DNA of 64,000 nucleotides from assembly GCA_037179385.1 (NCBI GenBank), contig CM074190.1:8395784-8459783 (forward strand), read 5' to 3'. This document shows, one piece after another, positions 9,801 to 20,576 of this stretch; the stretch's first letter is position 1, and each line of letters begins with the position of its first letter. The notes under the pieces are model-generated. The model had not been told where the DNA came from, did no database searches, and was given only the letters and a program-made list of their open reading frames with translations. Position numbers and translations under genes: made by a program. Source of the DNA: Holothuria scabra. Its lineage: Eukaryota; Echinodermata; Holothuroidea; Aspidochirotida; Holothuriidae.

Positions 9801-11612
9801 GTTGGCTTGAGTAGTTTGTTGTTGGCATGAGTAGTTTGTTGTTGGCATGAGTAGTTTGTTGTTGGCATGAGTAGTTTGTTGTTGGCATGAGTAGTTTGTT
9901 GTTGGCATGAGTAGTTTGTTGTTGACATGAGTAGTTTGTTGTTGGCATGAGTAGTTTGTTGTTGGCATGAGTAGTTTGTTGTTGGCATGAGTGGTTTGTT
10001 GTTGGCTTGAGTGGTTTGTTGTTGGCATGAGTAGTTTGTTGTTGGCATGAGTAGTTTGTTGTTGGCTTGAGTAGTTTGTTGTTGGCATGAGTAGTTTGTT
10101 GTTGGCATGAGTGGTTTGTTATTGGCATTAGTAGTTTGTTGTTGGCACGAGTAGTTTGTTGTTAGCATGAGTAGTTTGTTGTTGGCATGAGTAGTTTGTT
10201 GTTGACATGAGTAGTTTGTTGTTGGCAAGAGTAGTTTGCTGTTGGCTTGAGTAGTTTGTTGTTGGCTTGAGTGGTTTGTTGTTGGCTTGAGTAGTTTGTT
10301 GTTGGCTTGAGTAGTTTGTTGTTGGCATCAGTGGTTTGTTATTGGCATTAGTAGTTTGTTGTTGGCATGAGTAGTTTGTTGTTGGCTTGAGTAGTTTGTT
10401 GTTGGCTTGAGTAGTTTGTTGTTGGCTTGAGTAGTTTGTTGTTAGCATGAGTAGTTTGTTGTTAGCTTGAGTAGTTTGTTGTTGGCTTGAGTGGTTTGTT
10501 GTTGGCATGAGTGGGTTGTTGTTGGCATTAGTAGTTTGTTGTTGGCATGAGTAGTTTGTTGTTGGCATGAGTAGTTTGTTGTTGGCATGAGTAGTTTGTT
10601 GTTGGCATGAGTAGTTTGTTGTTGGCATGAGTAGTTTGTTGTTGGCATGAGTAGTTTGTTGTTGGCATGAGTAGTTTGTTGTTGGCATGAGTAGTTTGTT
10701 GTTGGCTTGAGTAGTTTGTTGTTGGCTTTAGTAGTTTGTTGTTGGCTTGAGTAGTTTGTTGTTGGCTTGAGTAGTTTGTTTTTGGCTTGAGTGGTTTGTT
10801 GTTGGCATGAGTGGTTTGTTGTTGGCATGAGTAGTTTGTTGTTGGCATGAGTAGTTTGTTGTTGGCATGAGTAGTTTGTTGTTGGCATGAGTAGTTTGTT
10901 GTTGGCATGAGTAGTTTGTTGTTGGCATGAGTAGTTTGTTGTTGGCATGAGTAGTTTGTTGTTGGCATGAGTAGTTTGTTGTTGGCTTGAGTAGTTTGTT
11001 GTTGGCTTGAGTGGTTTGTTGCTGGCATGAGTGGTTTGGTATTGGCATGAGTAGTTTGCTGTTGGCATGAGTAGTTTGTTGTTGGCATGAGTAGTTTGTT
11101 GTTGGCATGAGTAGTTTGTTGTTGGCATGAGTAGTTTGTTGTTGGCATGAGTAGTTTGTTGTTGGCATGAGTGGTTTGTTGTTGGCATGAGTGGTTTGTT
11201 GTTGGCATGAGTGGTTTGTTGTTGGCTTGAGTGGTTTGTTGTTGGCATGAGTAGTTTGTTGTTGGCTTGAGTAGTTTGTTGTTGGCATGAGTAGTTTGTT
11301 GTTGGCATGAGTAGTTTGTTGTTGGCTTGAGTAGTTTGTTGTTGGCATGAGTAGTTTGTTGTTGGCATGAGTAGTTTGTTGTTGGCTTGAGTAGTTTGTT
11401 GTTGGCTTGAGTAGTTTGTTGTTGGCATGAGTGGTTTGTTGTTGGCATGAGTAGTTTGTTGTTGGCTTGAGTAGTTTGTTGTTGGCATGAGTAGTTTGTT
11501 GTTGGCTTGAGTAGTTTGTTGTTGGCATGAGTAGTTTGTTGTTGGCATGAGTAGTTTGTTGTTGGCTTGAGTAGTTTGTTGTTGGCATGAGTAGTTTGTT
11601 GTTGGCTCGAGT
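9801..11612. repeat. Minisatellite: 90 units of 20 bp
   Basis: Consensus gttggcatgagtagtttgtt, repeated 90 times in perfect register from 9801 to 11600, plus a partial unit. There is no insertion or deletion over 1.8 kb. Variation is almost all substitution: position 7 is a or t, position 12 is a or g, plus occasional private changes. Some pairs of variants recur, such as a gtgg unit followed by attggcatta at 10101-10140 and 10321-10360. Because the period is not a multiple of 3 and the unit's complement contains no stop in any frame, the minus strand is open in all three frames. Those long Gln/Thr/Asn-rich ORFs are a by-product of the repeat and not evidence of a gene. Confidence 0.97.
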
Positions 11613-11713
11613 TACTACCGTTTTGGAAAACCACGCTCACCCACCGGACAAAATGGCAACAGTTTTAGTGCAACACTCACACTTAAGTCCTGAGCTGCTT
11701 CTCAGCTAGCTAC
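11613..11713. other. Spacer between minisatellite and LTR
   Basis: A unique-looking 100 bp. The last bases ctac (11710-11713) match ctac directly after the other LTR (19871-19874) and are the likely target duplication of the Ty3/gypsy element. Confidence 0.5.
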
Positions 11714-12240
11714 TGTTGTGTATTGTGTCGTACGGGATCGAGTTCCAGGCCGAAAAAAGATAGGAGAGTTGAGTTGATTTTAGAAATATTTATTCGATGA
11801 TTTTATTTCCACAAAAAGATGATTAAGTTGAATTAATTTATAATTATTCTGCCAGCCTAATACGATTCCTATTATGTGTATCCCTCTGCGTCTACGGCAC
11901 GAGTGTCCAGCTCGCAGGCTCGGTCTTGTGAATTGTGCGAGCCCTGAACACATGCAGTCCTCTGATTGATCAAAAGTTATGACGCACCCATATGAATAAT
12001 TATTATGATATAAATGACCAATAAGGAGGCTGTAAAGGGGGAAATTGGCCACACCTCGAAAATATGGGTTACAGCGGGCACGTGGAGCTACGGTAATGTG
12101 ATATGTCACGTCCACTGGTAACACGTGACGGGAAACAGGAAGGGCCCAGGGAATCTAGAACAAAGGGAAGGGAGCGTTGCTCGTAAACAACAAGATGGCG
12201 TCTGGTAAAGGTCATGGAGAGTGCACCATACTACATGACA
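11714..12240 (-). repeat. 3' LTR
   Basis: In element orientation it starts TGTCATGTAG and ends ...CACAACA, giving TG...CA termini. It matches the 5' LTR and the solo LTR at 20577-21095 over its length. An AT-rich stretch with a tatatcataa word around 12005 (minus strand) may be its TATA region. Confidence 0.92.
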
Positions 12241-12257
12241 TCCCCTTTTGTCTTTTT
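12241..12257 (-). promoter_or_regulatory. Polypurine tract for plus-strand DNA priming
   Basis: On the minus strand aaaaagacaaaagggga abuts the start of the 3' LTR, exactly where a PPT is expected. Confidence 0.75.
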
Positions 12258-13288
12258 AAAATTTTGGAAACGCAGTGAAAAATTTTACTCTTAGGATTAC
12301 AATATTGAATACGACCGGAGGATATTACAAAATATGCATTCTTTGTCAAGTAGATTAAACATTAAAGACCAAATGATGAGAGAGATAGGTAAAGTGCGAG
12401 ACAAAGGAAGGGAGGTGGGTCCCAAACTCAGAATGAAATTGAAATGAGCACGGCGTAATCATACATTGGAATTAAATATTTTCTTTAAAGTGAACAACGT
12501 ATTTACACGAGGAACATCAAATGTCATGGGAATAGATCTCATGACGACTTTAAAATAAAATCATGAGCAGAGAATAACATAAGTAAACTTCCGAAAGTAG
12601 ACGTAGGGCTACATCACTACGCTTAAGATGAGATTAAATTGAGCAGTGCCAACTGAAACAAGAATATGTAGGTGTACTCAGAATTGTAACATCTGGTGAG
12701 GCGTAAACCAGAAAATTCTACCTACGCAATAACTTGAAACATTGTACATCTGACTGCAAGGATACGTTTAAGTAATTAAAATGTTAAGCTTAGGAGTTAC
12801 AAACAACATTAACATGTGAAAACATTCTCTTGTTGAAAAAAGATGTGTAACTAGACTCAAACTGATAGATTAAGGTAATACAACTCGTTACGACTGTGAG
12901 CAAGCAGGGAAACACTGTCAGGTTCAACAAAAGTTCATTTGTGATAAGCATTTTCTGTGTGAAGACCAGTGTTGCTAATGTTCCTGGTAGATTCTAGTAA
13001 AATGGGTAAACGCTCTGACGAATCCACAATGACATACCACTCCTGTCTTACATATTTGATTGACAGTGAATATTTGCTCACATTTCAAAGTATAGTGAAA
13101 TTATCACCACAAGATGCAATAAACTTTCATAAAGTGCATAACGTTTCTTCTAATTTATCAATGCATTTCAGAGATGTATACAACAGGGCAAAAGGACCAC
13201 GAAATTATGATAAAGACAATATGCAAGGAAGATTGTATGATAAGCAAAACATACGTGGAAAAGTAAATGTCGCATTGATGCCTTCCTG
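12258..13288 (-). other. 3' non-coding region of the Ty3/gypsy element
   Basis: No minus-strand ORF of note. On the plus strand there is a 108-codon open frame at 12969-13295, antisense to the element, with no recognised domain. Antisense or env-like extra ORFs are known in some LTR elements, but there is no motif here to support one. Confidence 0.45.
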
Positions 13289-14743
13289 TTACTGAAACAA
13301 TCGCTGAACAAACTTATGAGGACCACCTGTGATTGGGACACGTGCATCTAATAAGTGATCGAAAATGTCAGTCGTGTCCGCATATTGATGAGCATTCCAC
13401 CAAAATTTATAGGGCTGAGTATCAGGGAGTGCTCCCATAAATCGCATACTCAGCAAAATTTGTAAATTTCCTCCATGAAAACGTGCACGGCAAACTTCCA
13501 TCGTGCTATGAGGAGCATGTGCAAGACGTCGAAATTGTAACTTTATTTGGTGGTCATTTAAAGGCACTATAGCAGCTAAATTATGATTGGGCTTAACGTG
13601 GTGCAGGCACAGGGAGACATCAATGGGATCTGCATGATAAATGGCAAAAATATCTTTGCTTGTGACGGAAGGCAAGACATTGCCTGTTTCATCTTGGAAT
13701 CGAATATGATGAGAATCGTCATTTACACTCATATGCACATTTTCATTGCATGCTGCTTTAAGTTTGTCAACACTTGTAATGGGTTTACTGTGATTTGATG
13801 CTCGTACAAAACATGGTTTGAGCCTGTTAAAGTTAAATACGTCTTGCAAAACATCACCTTGTAATGTCTGCAGAAGGTAGTGAGTACGATCAAGAATTTC
13901 ATGTATGACAAGCGGTCCAACCCATTCTGCAACAATCTTACGAGAATTGGCAGTAAGTGACGAGCTCGTTGGCTTGTACAAGTAGACGAGCTGTCCCACT
14001 GAATAGATGGGGCTCTTTTCAAGCTTATTCGTGATCTTAGAATTTTGCTTATCCTGATTATGCTTTTGAAGTGTTAGCATCGTTTGCGACAAGTGATCAA
14101 ACCTTTTCTTCAAAAGATCAACATACTCACTGTACGAGTGAGAAAGACCTTCCATGGGGTTAAAGGTCAAATTAGTGAGATCACGTGGTTTGCGACCATA
14201 GACTAACTCAAAAGGGCTGTGGTCACCCAAATGGGGGGAGGAAAATGCGTTGTACGCATAGGTCGTAGTAGGAATATATCGCACCCAATCAGTGTCAAAT
14301 TGGTTAAGGTTGACCTTTAAAAAATTGGAAAGTGTCTGCATATGCCTTTCAACTTGGAGGCTAGCATGATTACAGACGCTGATGACTTTTCTGTCTATAT
14401 TTAGTCCAGAACACAATAATTCCACTAATTTCCCAGTGAGAGACCTGGCCGCATCTGTTATAAGCGTAGAAGGAGGACCAAAAAGAGTAACAATTTTTTG
14501 TAAGATCGCCTCACAAATGGTTGGAGCATCAAGTGTTTTTAAAGGAACACAAATAACAAATCTGGTAATTTCGTCACATGCAACCATTAAATGTTTATAC
14601 CCTGCACTGGATGTAGGAATGGTTTTGAAATCCAAACTAATCTTATCAAAAGGACAATATGAATCTGGTACTCTTGCATGAAATTGTCTGATTTTATCCT
14701 GCTTAGGCTTAAATTGTTGACATTTAAGGCAAGCTTTAACATA
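13289..14743 (-). pseudogene. Integrase: catalytic core, GPY/F-like module, long C-terminal tail
   Basis: Integrase inserts the element's DNA copy into the genome. From 14635 the residues MDFKTIPTS, TLITDAARS and ASLQVERHM supply D2, D61 and E96, the D,D-35-E spacing of Ty3/gypsy integrases. The core continues to SPFELVYGRKPRDL. A C-terminal module follows, containing VAEWVGPLVIHEILDRTHYL, comparable with the GPY/F module. There is no chromodomain. The last ~165 residues (SVDKLKAACNENVHM... to RLFQ) resemble nothing I know and form an unusual tail. The zinc finger upstream (CLKCQQF near 14715) is cut from the rest of pol by an in-frame TAG at 14744-14746. Otherwise the frame is the same as the RNase H part, so this is one broken pol gene. 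Confidence 0.9.
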
Positions 14744-16918
14744 CTAATTGCTGACAACTTGAAACATGTTTCTCATGAAGAAGTGTTGTCTTATGGTGAG
14801 ATACGTTCTCATAACACCTTGATGACAACTGAGAAGATCATCATGATATTTCGAAAGAATTTTTTCTATCATTGTGTCAGGAATAGCTAATTGCAGTACC
14901 ACTCTAGACTTGTGCTCAGCATGCAAAGTCAACCTAAACAAAAGACCATCACACATAATATATTGTTCAGCTCGGGTGCGAATAGTACGAGCAGACTTAA
15001 CATCTTGTGGCAAAATATCATACGCCAAAAAATCGTAGATTGGCTTAAAGAAGGGACACGTTGCCTGTTGCATTTGCAATTGCTTTGCATCAAATGGTAA
15101 ATCGTAATTTCGAATGATTTTACTTTGAATTTTGTGCATGACACGTTGTATATCTCTTTGATGCGGTATGTGTGAAGTCCGAAAATTCTTCACATCGGCA
15201 AGGAGGGGTTTACTCGGCGAAAGCAAGTCATCAGGGGGTGCCCTGTGGCGTTCTTCTGGCAAATCTACCAGACGTGGCTCTGGCTGGGCTTTTGGTGTGC
15301 TCACCTTTGGACCTTGTGATGGTACGGGTATAGGATGATGATGTAAGAGAGGCGGCGCCGGGAGAAGCGGTTGCTGCACAGAGAGGGGGGTCACCTGTTG
15401 GGGGGCTGAATTACCACGAAAAGCAGGTGGGGGCGGTGGGGTTGGAGTGTTTTGCTGCTGTGACGTATCACTGCTCTGTGCAGGAGTATGCACATTCCCA
15501 CTCGTGGCTGCAGGGTGTGGAGAAGTTTTCCTCCCAGGGAACAAATCTGGTACCCGAACACCCAAAGCTTTAGCTCTAGCTCTTGTCAAAACTGGAAGAG
15601 CGTTATCTTCAAAATCATTTTCCAGGAATTCTGAGATCGCAGAAAATGCAAGAGGAAGTATCCTATCGATTTCAGAGTCGCCATTCTGAGGCGCTCTAGA
15701 GAGGTAATCTGCTAAAGCAAGTTCAGAACCCTTCTTATAGCCAATCTTGAATGAAAATTGTGACAACTTAAACAACAAATTTCTGAGTCGTGAGGTAGGG
15801 GGCTCACGTTTTGATGTGAGAATTTCAACAAGTGCAGCATGATCCACATATGCGTCAAATTCGACATTTTTGAGAAGGTGAACAAACCCATTAATATTAA
15901 TGAGCAAACCAAATAATTCTAACTCTGTTACACTATATCGAGTACAAGCTTCTGGTAAAACCTTAGAGTAGTAACCTGAAAGATATTCTTTCCCATCAAC
16001 AGTCTGAGTTAGGTACGAACCAGTGGCAATCCTTGACGTGTCACTATAAAGAGTTAAACGACCTTCTCTTTTAGGCATATGAAGAACTGGTGGACTACAC
16101 ATTAAATTACGAATTGTGTCAAATGCTTTCTGATGTTCCTCTGTCCACTGAAAGTGACGTTTCTGCCTACTTAATTTGTGAATAGGTCTTAAATGTTCCT
16201 GTATTCGAGGAAAGAAGCTTGATACATAGTTTACTGCACCTACAAATCTGCGTGCTGCCTTTGCATTGTGTGGGACTGGCGTGTTATGAATCGCATTACA
16301 TCTATTAGTTAGTGGCTGAATTGTAGCCTTTCTATCATCATGAACAGTTATGATATGTCCCATATAGGTAACGGATGAACGAAATAAACTACATTTGCGT
16401 GGTGAAATCTTCAAACCATTAGCTATCAAAGCTTTAAAAATTGCTAACAAGTGTTTGGAATGAGACGACTTGTCTTTGCTGTAAACAATAATGTCGTCAT
16501 GCATAGAAATACACCTAATGATTTCAGACTCTGTCAGTGAAGCTAAGGGATCATTTGAACTCAAATGTGGGTAACGTTGCAAGTTATAACGCCGTATATG
16601 GTCACGTTGTGAATATTCACTGGAATTATCACCTGAAAATTGTGATGTTGTAGCATTAACATGCTCTAAAGACTGCCTAAAGAACTGCCGTTCTTTTAAC
16701 CATTTACGATAACAATCCTCATGAAGTTCATGAGTTACTGACACAATATCAGACAAGTCAAAAGAAGCTACAGTTTGCCTAGGTGACACAACAAATGGGC
16801 GTGTACCGTTATTTCTCAACATGAATCTAGTCCTACCTTTATGCAGTTTTACCATCATTGAAGTAGGGCACATGTGTGCAATAAATGCAGCAGGCTGAAG
16901 AACTACGTCAGTGTTACG
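14744..16918 (-). pseudogene. pol: truncated RT, RNase H, linker, integrase zinc-finger start
   Basis: A single open frame beginning right after the protease stop at 16919. The N-terminal part (MCPTSMMVKLHKGRTRFML...) leads to SLTESEIIRCIS and then abruptly MHDDIIVYSKDKSSHSKHL, the RT box normally written YxDD. The roughly 150 residues that should lie before it, with RT motifs A and B, are absent, so an internal deletion near 16510 is inferred. Then come VTYMGHIITV and FQWTEEHQKAFDTIR (connection), and RNase H with LTLYSDTSRIATGSYL, SVTELELFGLL and FDAYVDHAAL supplying Asp, Glu and Asp, ending ALADYLSRAP. A Pro/Gln-rich linker follows, then HDDLLSCHQG, the His pair of the integrase zinc finger. 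It ends at the in-frame TAG at 14744. Confidence 0.9.
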
Positions 16919-17497
16919 TTAGCAAGATGGCACACGACTTTGCAAATTAATATATTTACACTGACCTGGGTAAATAACAACTTTACTCGTAGGACGAAAA
17001 CGTTGCACACCTGGCTTAATCTTAAAGGAATTGTTTGAAAAATCTAGAACTCCATTGAGTTGTTTTAAGGTATCTGTTCCCAAAATTAGGTCTATACCTG
17101 TGAGGTTATCAGTGATGAAAGCATTTAACTGAATGCTATGACCCTGAATATTTACAACGAATGTCAAAGTCTCATGAGCAACCAAAAATTGACCATTTCC
17201 CAAGCGAAAAGACAATGACTTAATTTTATATGGCTTGAGAGACGATAAGTAACGTGAATTCTTAACAGTAGAGGCAGATAAAATAGACCTTGTGGCACCA
17301 GAGTCAAACAACAATAAAATATTCTTTCCGTCTGGTAATTGTGCCTTTACAAAATTTTTGCGATCTAATTGAATAGTTGCTTCGGGCTCATTCCCTATGT
17401 ATGAAGCGGTGTTACTAACATTAGTTGCATTGAAATTTTGCACGTCCTCTTTTCCGGAATGCCTGTGAGGAGTACACTCACCGAAATCCCCTTTTGA
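16919..17497 (-). pseudogene. Aspartic protease, reached from gag by a -1 frame change
   Basis: Retroviral-type aspartic protease that cleaves Gag-Pol. The catalytic box is LLLFDSGATRSIL (encoded near 17284-17322), and ILGTDTL near 17058-17078 is the second conserved strand. The frame is -1 relative to gag, with overlap at 17395-17497. A canonical slippery heptamer lies in the overlap (17488-17494), so expression was probably as a Gag-Pro-Pol fusion and not from its own ATG. The first ATG (17443) is therefore not taken as the start. It ends at TAA 16919-16921 with the pol frame continuing in the same register. That stop may be a mutation, or a readthrough stop, in what was one Pro-Pol frame. 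Confidence 0.85.
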
Positions 17498-18455
17498 AAA
17501 TTTTGGGTATTGGGTGCAGACGGAACTGGATTGGTCATGTGTCTGTCAGTAGGCTGATAAGAGTGAAAATGAGGGCCGTACTGCGCCCTTAAATGTTCCT
17601 GACGCAGGAAACAATTTGCGGCCTTGTGAACTGGGACATTACAACACAGCCCCTGAAATCCAAGTCTAGGCCTACTTTGGTGAAAATGCGCCCGTGGTTG
17701 TGGCGTACGAGGAAGACCCTGTCTTCTGCTATCTCTAGAATTGTAACGCTGACGAGAGGATTGATTATTTGCCTGCCTATCGGAAGTACGAGAGCGATTA
17801 TTTAGCAGACCGTCTATTTTGTTACACAATTCTGCAATGCTTGCATTAGTCAACACATTGTCTGTCTGTGTAGAAAAGACCGTGTCATGAGTACTAGCCA
17901 CTTTAGTAGAAGAAGCGGGGCTAGAACTAGAAGAGGACTTCTTCAAATCTAAATAGATCTGAACTTTTTGCACAAGTGCGTTGATGTCTGCATTTTGGTC
18001 TGTCGACATTAACACGGCAGATTGGCAATCGCTAGGAAGAGCGGCTAAAATTTATCACGCACCTGAAGTTCAGTATAGCCCAGAAGTAAAGCTAATTTTT
18101 TTATTGAGGCTAAAAATTGTTCTGCAGTATTGCCCTCAATATATTTGAGTTCTGAAAATTGTCTGCTTAAGGCATGATGTGAGGAAGATTCACTAAATCG
18201 GGCAAGAAAAGAGGCTCTTGAATTTGGAAGATCTAGAAAAACCTTGCCCTCGATCCAAATACGTGCAGTACCTTGAACGGTACGTTTGAAAAGCGAAAGT
18301 ACGGTCTGAAATTGGGCGTTATCGGCAGGATTATGCAAATTGTGTGCCTCTAGATAATCTGAAAAGGCTAGAAAGTGTGCTCTTGCCAAATCTGCATTAA
18401 TTTTATCGCCCTCAAAACGGCTTGGGAGGAAGTCTGTACTACGCAGATTCGCCAT
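17395..18455 (-). pseudogene. gag with one frame shift
   Basis: Gag builds the particle that packages element RNA. The start is taken at ATG 18455 (MANLRSTDFLPSRFEGDKI); an upstream in-frame ATG at 18497 is possible but its residues look non-conserved. The capsid-like part includes ARIWIEGKVFLDL, FSELKYIEGNTAEQF and LASIKKLALLLGYTE, typical of the retrotransposon Gag domain. At RDKF near 18047 the frame hits TAG and the sequence resumes in the -1 frame as ILAALPSDCQSAV. The second half has a Ser run, an Arg-rich basic region (RQRYNSRDSRRQGL) and a degenerate Cys/His knuckle, CCNVPVHKAANC. The break lacks a canonical slippery site and looks like a one-base deletion. Confidence 0.85.
17465..17494 (-). 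promoter_or_regulatory. Candidate -1 ribosomal frameshift signal, gag to protease
   Basis: In the gag reading frame the minus strand has A AAG GGG at 17494-17488, matching the X XXY YYZ pattern. After six bases (atttcg) comes GTGAG-tgtactc-CTCAC, a 5 bp stem. The protease frame is the -1 frame. Heptamer, spacer and stem are in the order seen in retroviral frameshift signals; the stem is short, so a larger pseudoknot would have to be tested. Confidence 0.6.
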
Positions 18456-19189
18456 GACAACAGGTATCCTAAATAAATACCAGCGGTTAGGTCCCAACTG
18501 TCAATCAATGCATGGCTATTAAAACAATAATGACTGAGTAGACAAGCCTAAGTTAGGCCCAACGGTAAAGCTCATGAATCAACAATGGCATAAATTGCAG
18601 ACTTCGAAAAAATTATACAAAAATGCACACATATTGTTAGGGAATCGCACATGACAACATGAAATTTGAAATACGGACATGTTACTAAGTGATCGAGGCC
18701 TAGCCTATGCCGTGCAGATAGAAGTAAACATACTTGTTGGGGGGGGGGGGGGGTTGTCTCGCACTCACCTGTTAATTATAAACAGTAACAATCCTCTGGG
18801 TAGCGTCCGTCTTTGGCCGTGAGATGACGTAGGCGTCGTCGCTCCCAAAAGTAAACCCGTCTGTCTACCGAAAACTGCTGATCGATGACTGCATCAGGCT
18901 GTGTGGGCTAACGTGAGGTTCCAAAAAATATTGTAATGACTGTTAGAGAAACCAACTATCCGAACGCAAAAACGGCTACGAAGATAACGATATCGCCAAG
19001 ATCGAAAACAACACCTGTCCAAAAGATAGTCAAATTCCAATCTAGGGAAACTGCATTAAGTCTGGAGTGATCCACAAACGTACAGGAGAATTGTAGCACT
19101 GCTGTCCAGCGGAAGGGAAATGCGAACAGTGTAAAAACAGAGATGAACAGGGGGACGTCTCGTCTGGGATTCTACGAAATAGGTGGAAA
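18456..19189 (-). other. 5' leader of the Ty3/gypsy element
   Basis: Non-coding leader between the primer-site repeats and gag. It includes a 15-base G run on the plus strand at 18739-18753. No other motif recognised. Confidence 0.6.
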
Positions 19190-19190
19190 T

Positions 19191-19336
19191 GTCCGCTCCT
19201 CAATCGGTATGAAAGTCAGCCGCTCCTTAATTAGGCTAGATAAATATGGAAGTCCGCTCCTTAATAAGATTAGGGGCCTAATATTGAAGGCCCGCTCCTT
19301 CGCCATGTTAGGTAAGTTGTCGGAGAGTCCGCTCCT
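19191..19336. repeat. Five spaced copies of gtccgctcct, the last inside the primer site
   Basis: Copies at 19191-19200, 19218-19227 (agccgctcct), 19252-19261, 19290-19299 (gcccgctcct) and 19327-19336, spaced 27-38 bp. The copy nearest the LTR forms part of the primer-binding site. Confidence 0.7.
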
Positions 19337-19342
19337 CCACCA
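19325..19342 (-). promoter_or_regulatory. Primer-binding site
   Basis: Directly after the 5' LTR in element orientation: TGGTGGAGGAGCGGACTC. TGG complements the CCA end of a tRNA. The tRNA species cannot be named without a tRNA set from the host. Confidence 0.6.
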
Positions 19343-19870
19343 TGTTAGATATTGCGTGGCACGGGATCAGGTTCCAGGCCGAAAAAAAGATAGGAGAGTT
19401 GAGTTGATTTTAAAAATATTTATTTGATGATTTTAGTTCCACAAAAAGATGATTAAGTTGAATTAATTTATAATTATTCTGCCAGCCTAATACGATTCCT
19501 ATTATGTGTATCCCTCTGCGTCTACGGCACGAGTGTCCAGCTCGCAGGCTCGGTCTTGTGAATTGTGCGAGCTCTGAACACATGCAGTCCTCTGATTGAT
19601 CAAAAGTTATGACGCACCCATATGAATAATTATTATGATATAAATGACCAATGAGGAGGCTGCAAAGGGGGAAATTGGCCACACCTCGAAAATATGGGTT
19701 ACAGCGTGCACGTGGAGCTACGGTAATGTGATATATCACGTCCACTGGTAACACGTGACGGGAAACAGGAAGGGCCCAGGGAATCTAGAACAAAGGGAAG
19801 GGAGCGTTGCTCGTAAACAACAAGATGGCGTCTGGTAAAGGTCATGGAGAGTGCACCATACTACATGACA
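19343..19870 (-). repeat. 5' LTR
   Basis: 528 bp, TG...CA in element orientation, matching the LTR at 11714-12240 with about 16 substitutions and one A-run indel. Followed on the plus strand by ctac (19871-19874), the duplicated target. Confidence 0.92.
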
Positions 19871-19874
19871 CTAC

Positions 19875-20571
19875 ACTAAAATGCATATGCCCGTCTAAGG
19901 GGGGTGGGGGTGGGGTTGACTTATTTGAAAGCACTCTATTTCAACCACAGCGGTTGAAATAGCGATTGAGCTATTCGAGCCAGCTATTTATTTTTCGGAA
20001 GGGGTGATCTTAACGTCATCAAAACATCACAACTTGAGCCGACCAAAACAACCAGCCCTCCGAGGTGGTCTAGTTGAGCCGTGTGACGTATTTTACGTCA
20101 TATATTGTCTAGTCGAGAAACTAGTTGAGCCAGTTGAGACGGCTCGAGAAGCTAAATGGAACGCTCCTCATGTTCTATCACAAATGGCACTTGAAACAAC
20201 CAAAATTTTCGCGCGCTTCTTGTGCTTCCAACAATACATCACCAGTCCGATGTAGGAGACAACTTATTGTGAATCACTAGCCAGGGCTAGACTCGCCTTG
20301 TGATGTACTGTTGGGGAATTGAAACTTTCGCTGCATATCCTGACAATGCAAGTTTTGACATGGAAATGATTATAATATATAATGCAAAAGACTCGGAATA
20401 TATCATCTGCTATTATTGGAAGACCAAACCAACCTTTACTTCATTCCGTAACAATTATAAGTATCAATTGTAATAAATGCTGTACTAGCCTTTGATCTTC
20501 TAGTTGGTAGGGTGGAGACGGGTGCGTTTGCTTATTGTGGGAAAGGATTACTTGCTTATGGGTAAGTTTAT
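19875..20571. other. No gene seen; reiterated gttgag words
   Basis: Between the full-length element and the solo LTR. Several agttgagcc and tcgagaa words cluster at 20030-20150. No ORF with a recognisable domain. Confidence 0.5.
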
Positions 20572-20576
20572 GTATT

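Larger units (their letters stand above)
11714..19870 (-). mobile_element. Ty3/gypsy-type LTR retrotransposon, full length but inactive
   Basis: About 8.2 kb, transcribed right to left. Order on the minus strand: 5' LTR (19343-19870), primer site, ~0.9 kb leader, gag, protease, RT remnant, RNase H, linker, integrase, ~1 kb 3' region, polypurine tract, 3' LTR (11714-12240). Integrase after RNase H is the Ty3/gypsy order. The LTRs are 528 and 527 bp and differ at about 16 bases and one indel by eye, roughly 97% identical. A 4 bp (possibly 5) duplication, ctac, flanks it. Damage: a gag frame shift near 18047, in-frame stops at 16919 and 14744, and loss of most of RT. It cannot move on its own. 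Confidence 0.93.

Noticed and set aside
9801..11612. CRISPR-like array
   Set aside because: The repeats are contiguous with no spacers, and the context is eukaryotic.
9716..11640. Very long minus-strand open frames rich in Gln, Thr and Asn
   Set aside because: They are the three readings of one stop-free 20 bp tandem unit, and all frames are open equally. There is no independent start, domain or codon signal.
11780..12124. 114-codon minus-strand open frame repeated at 19410-19754 and 20747-21070
   Set aside because: It lies entirely inside the LTRs and repeats because the LTR repeats. It has no domain.
13583..15100. Plus-strand open frames across the Ty3/gypsy integrase and RNase H
   Set aside because: Antisense shadows of a recognisable minus-strand pol gene.
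18045..18060. Programmed frameshift as the explanation of the gag frame change
   Set aside because: The local sequence does not fit X XXY YYZ in the gag frame, and the change falls within the gag body. A one-base deletion is simpler.
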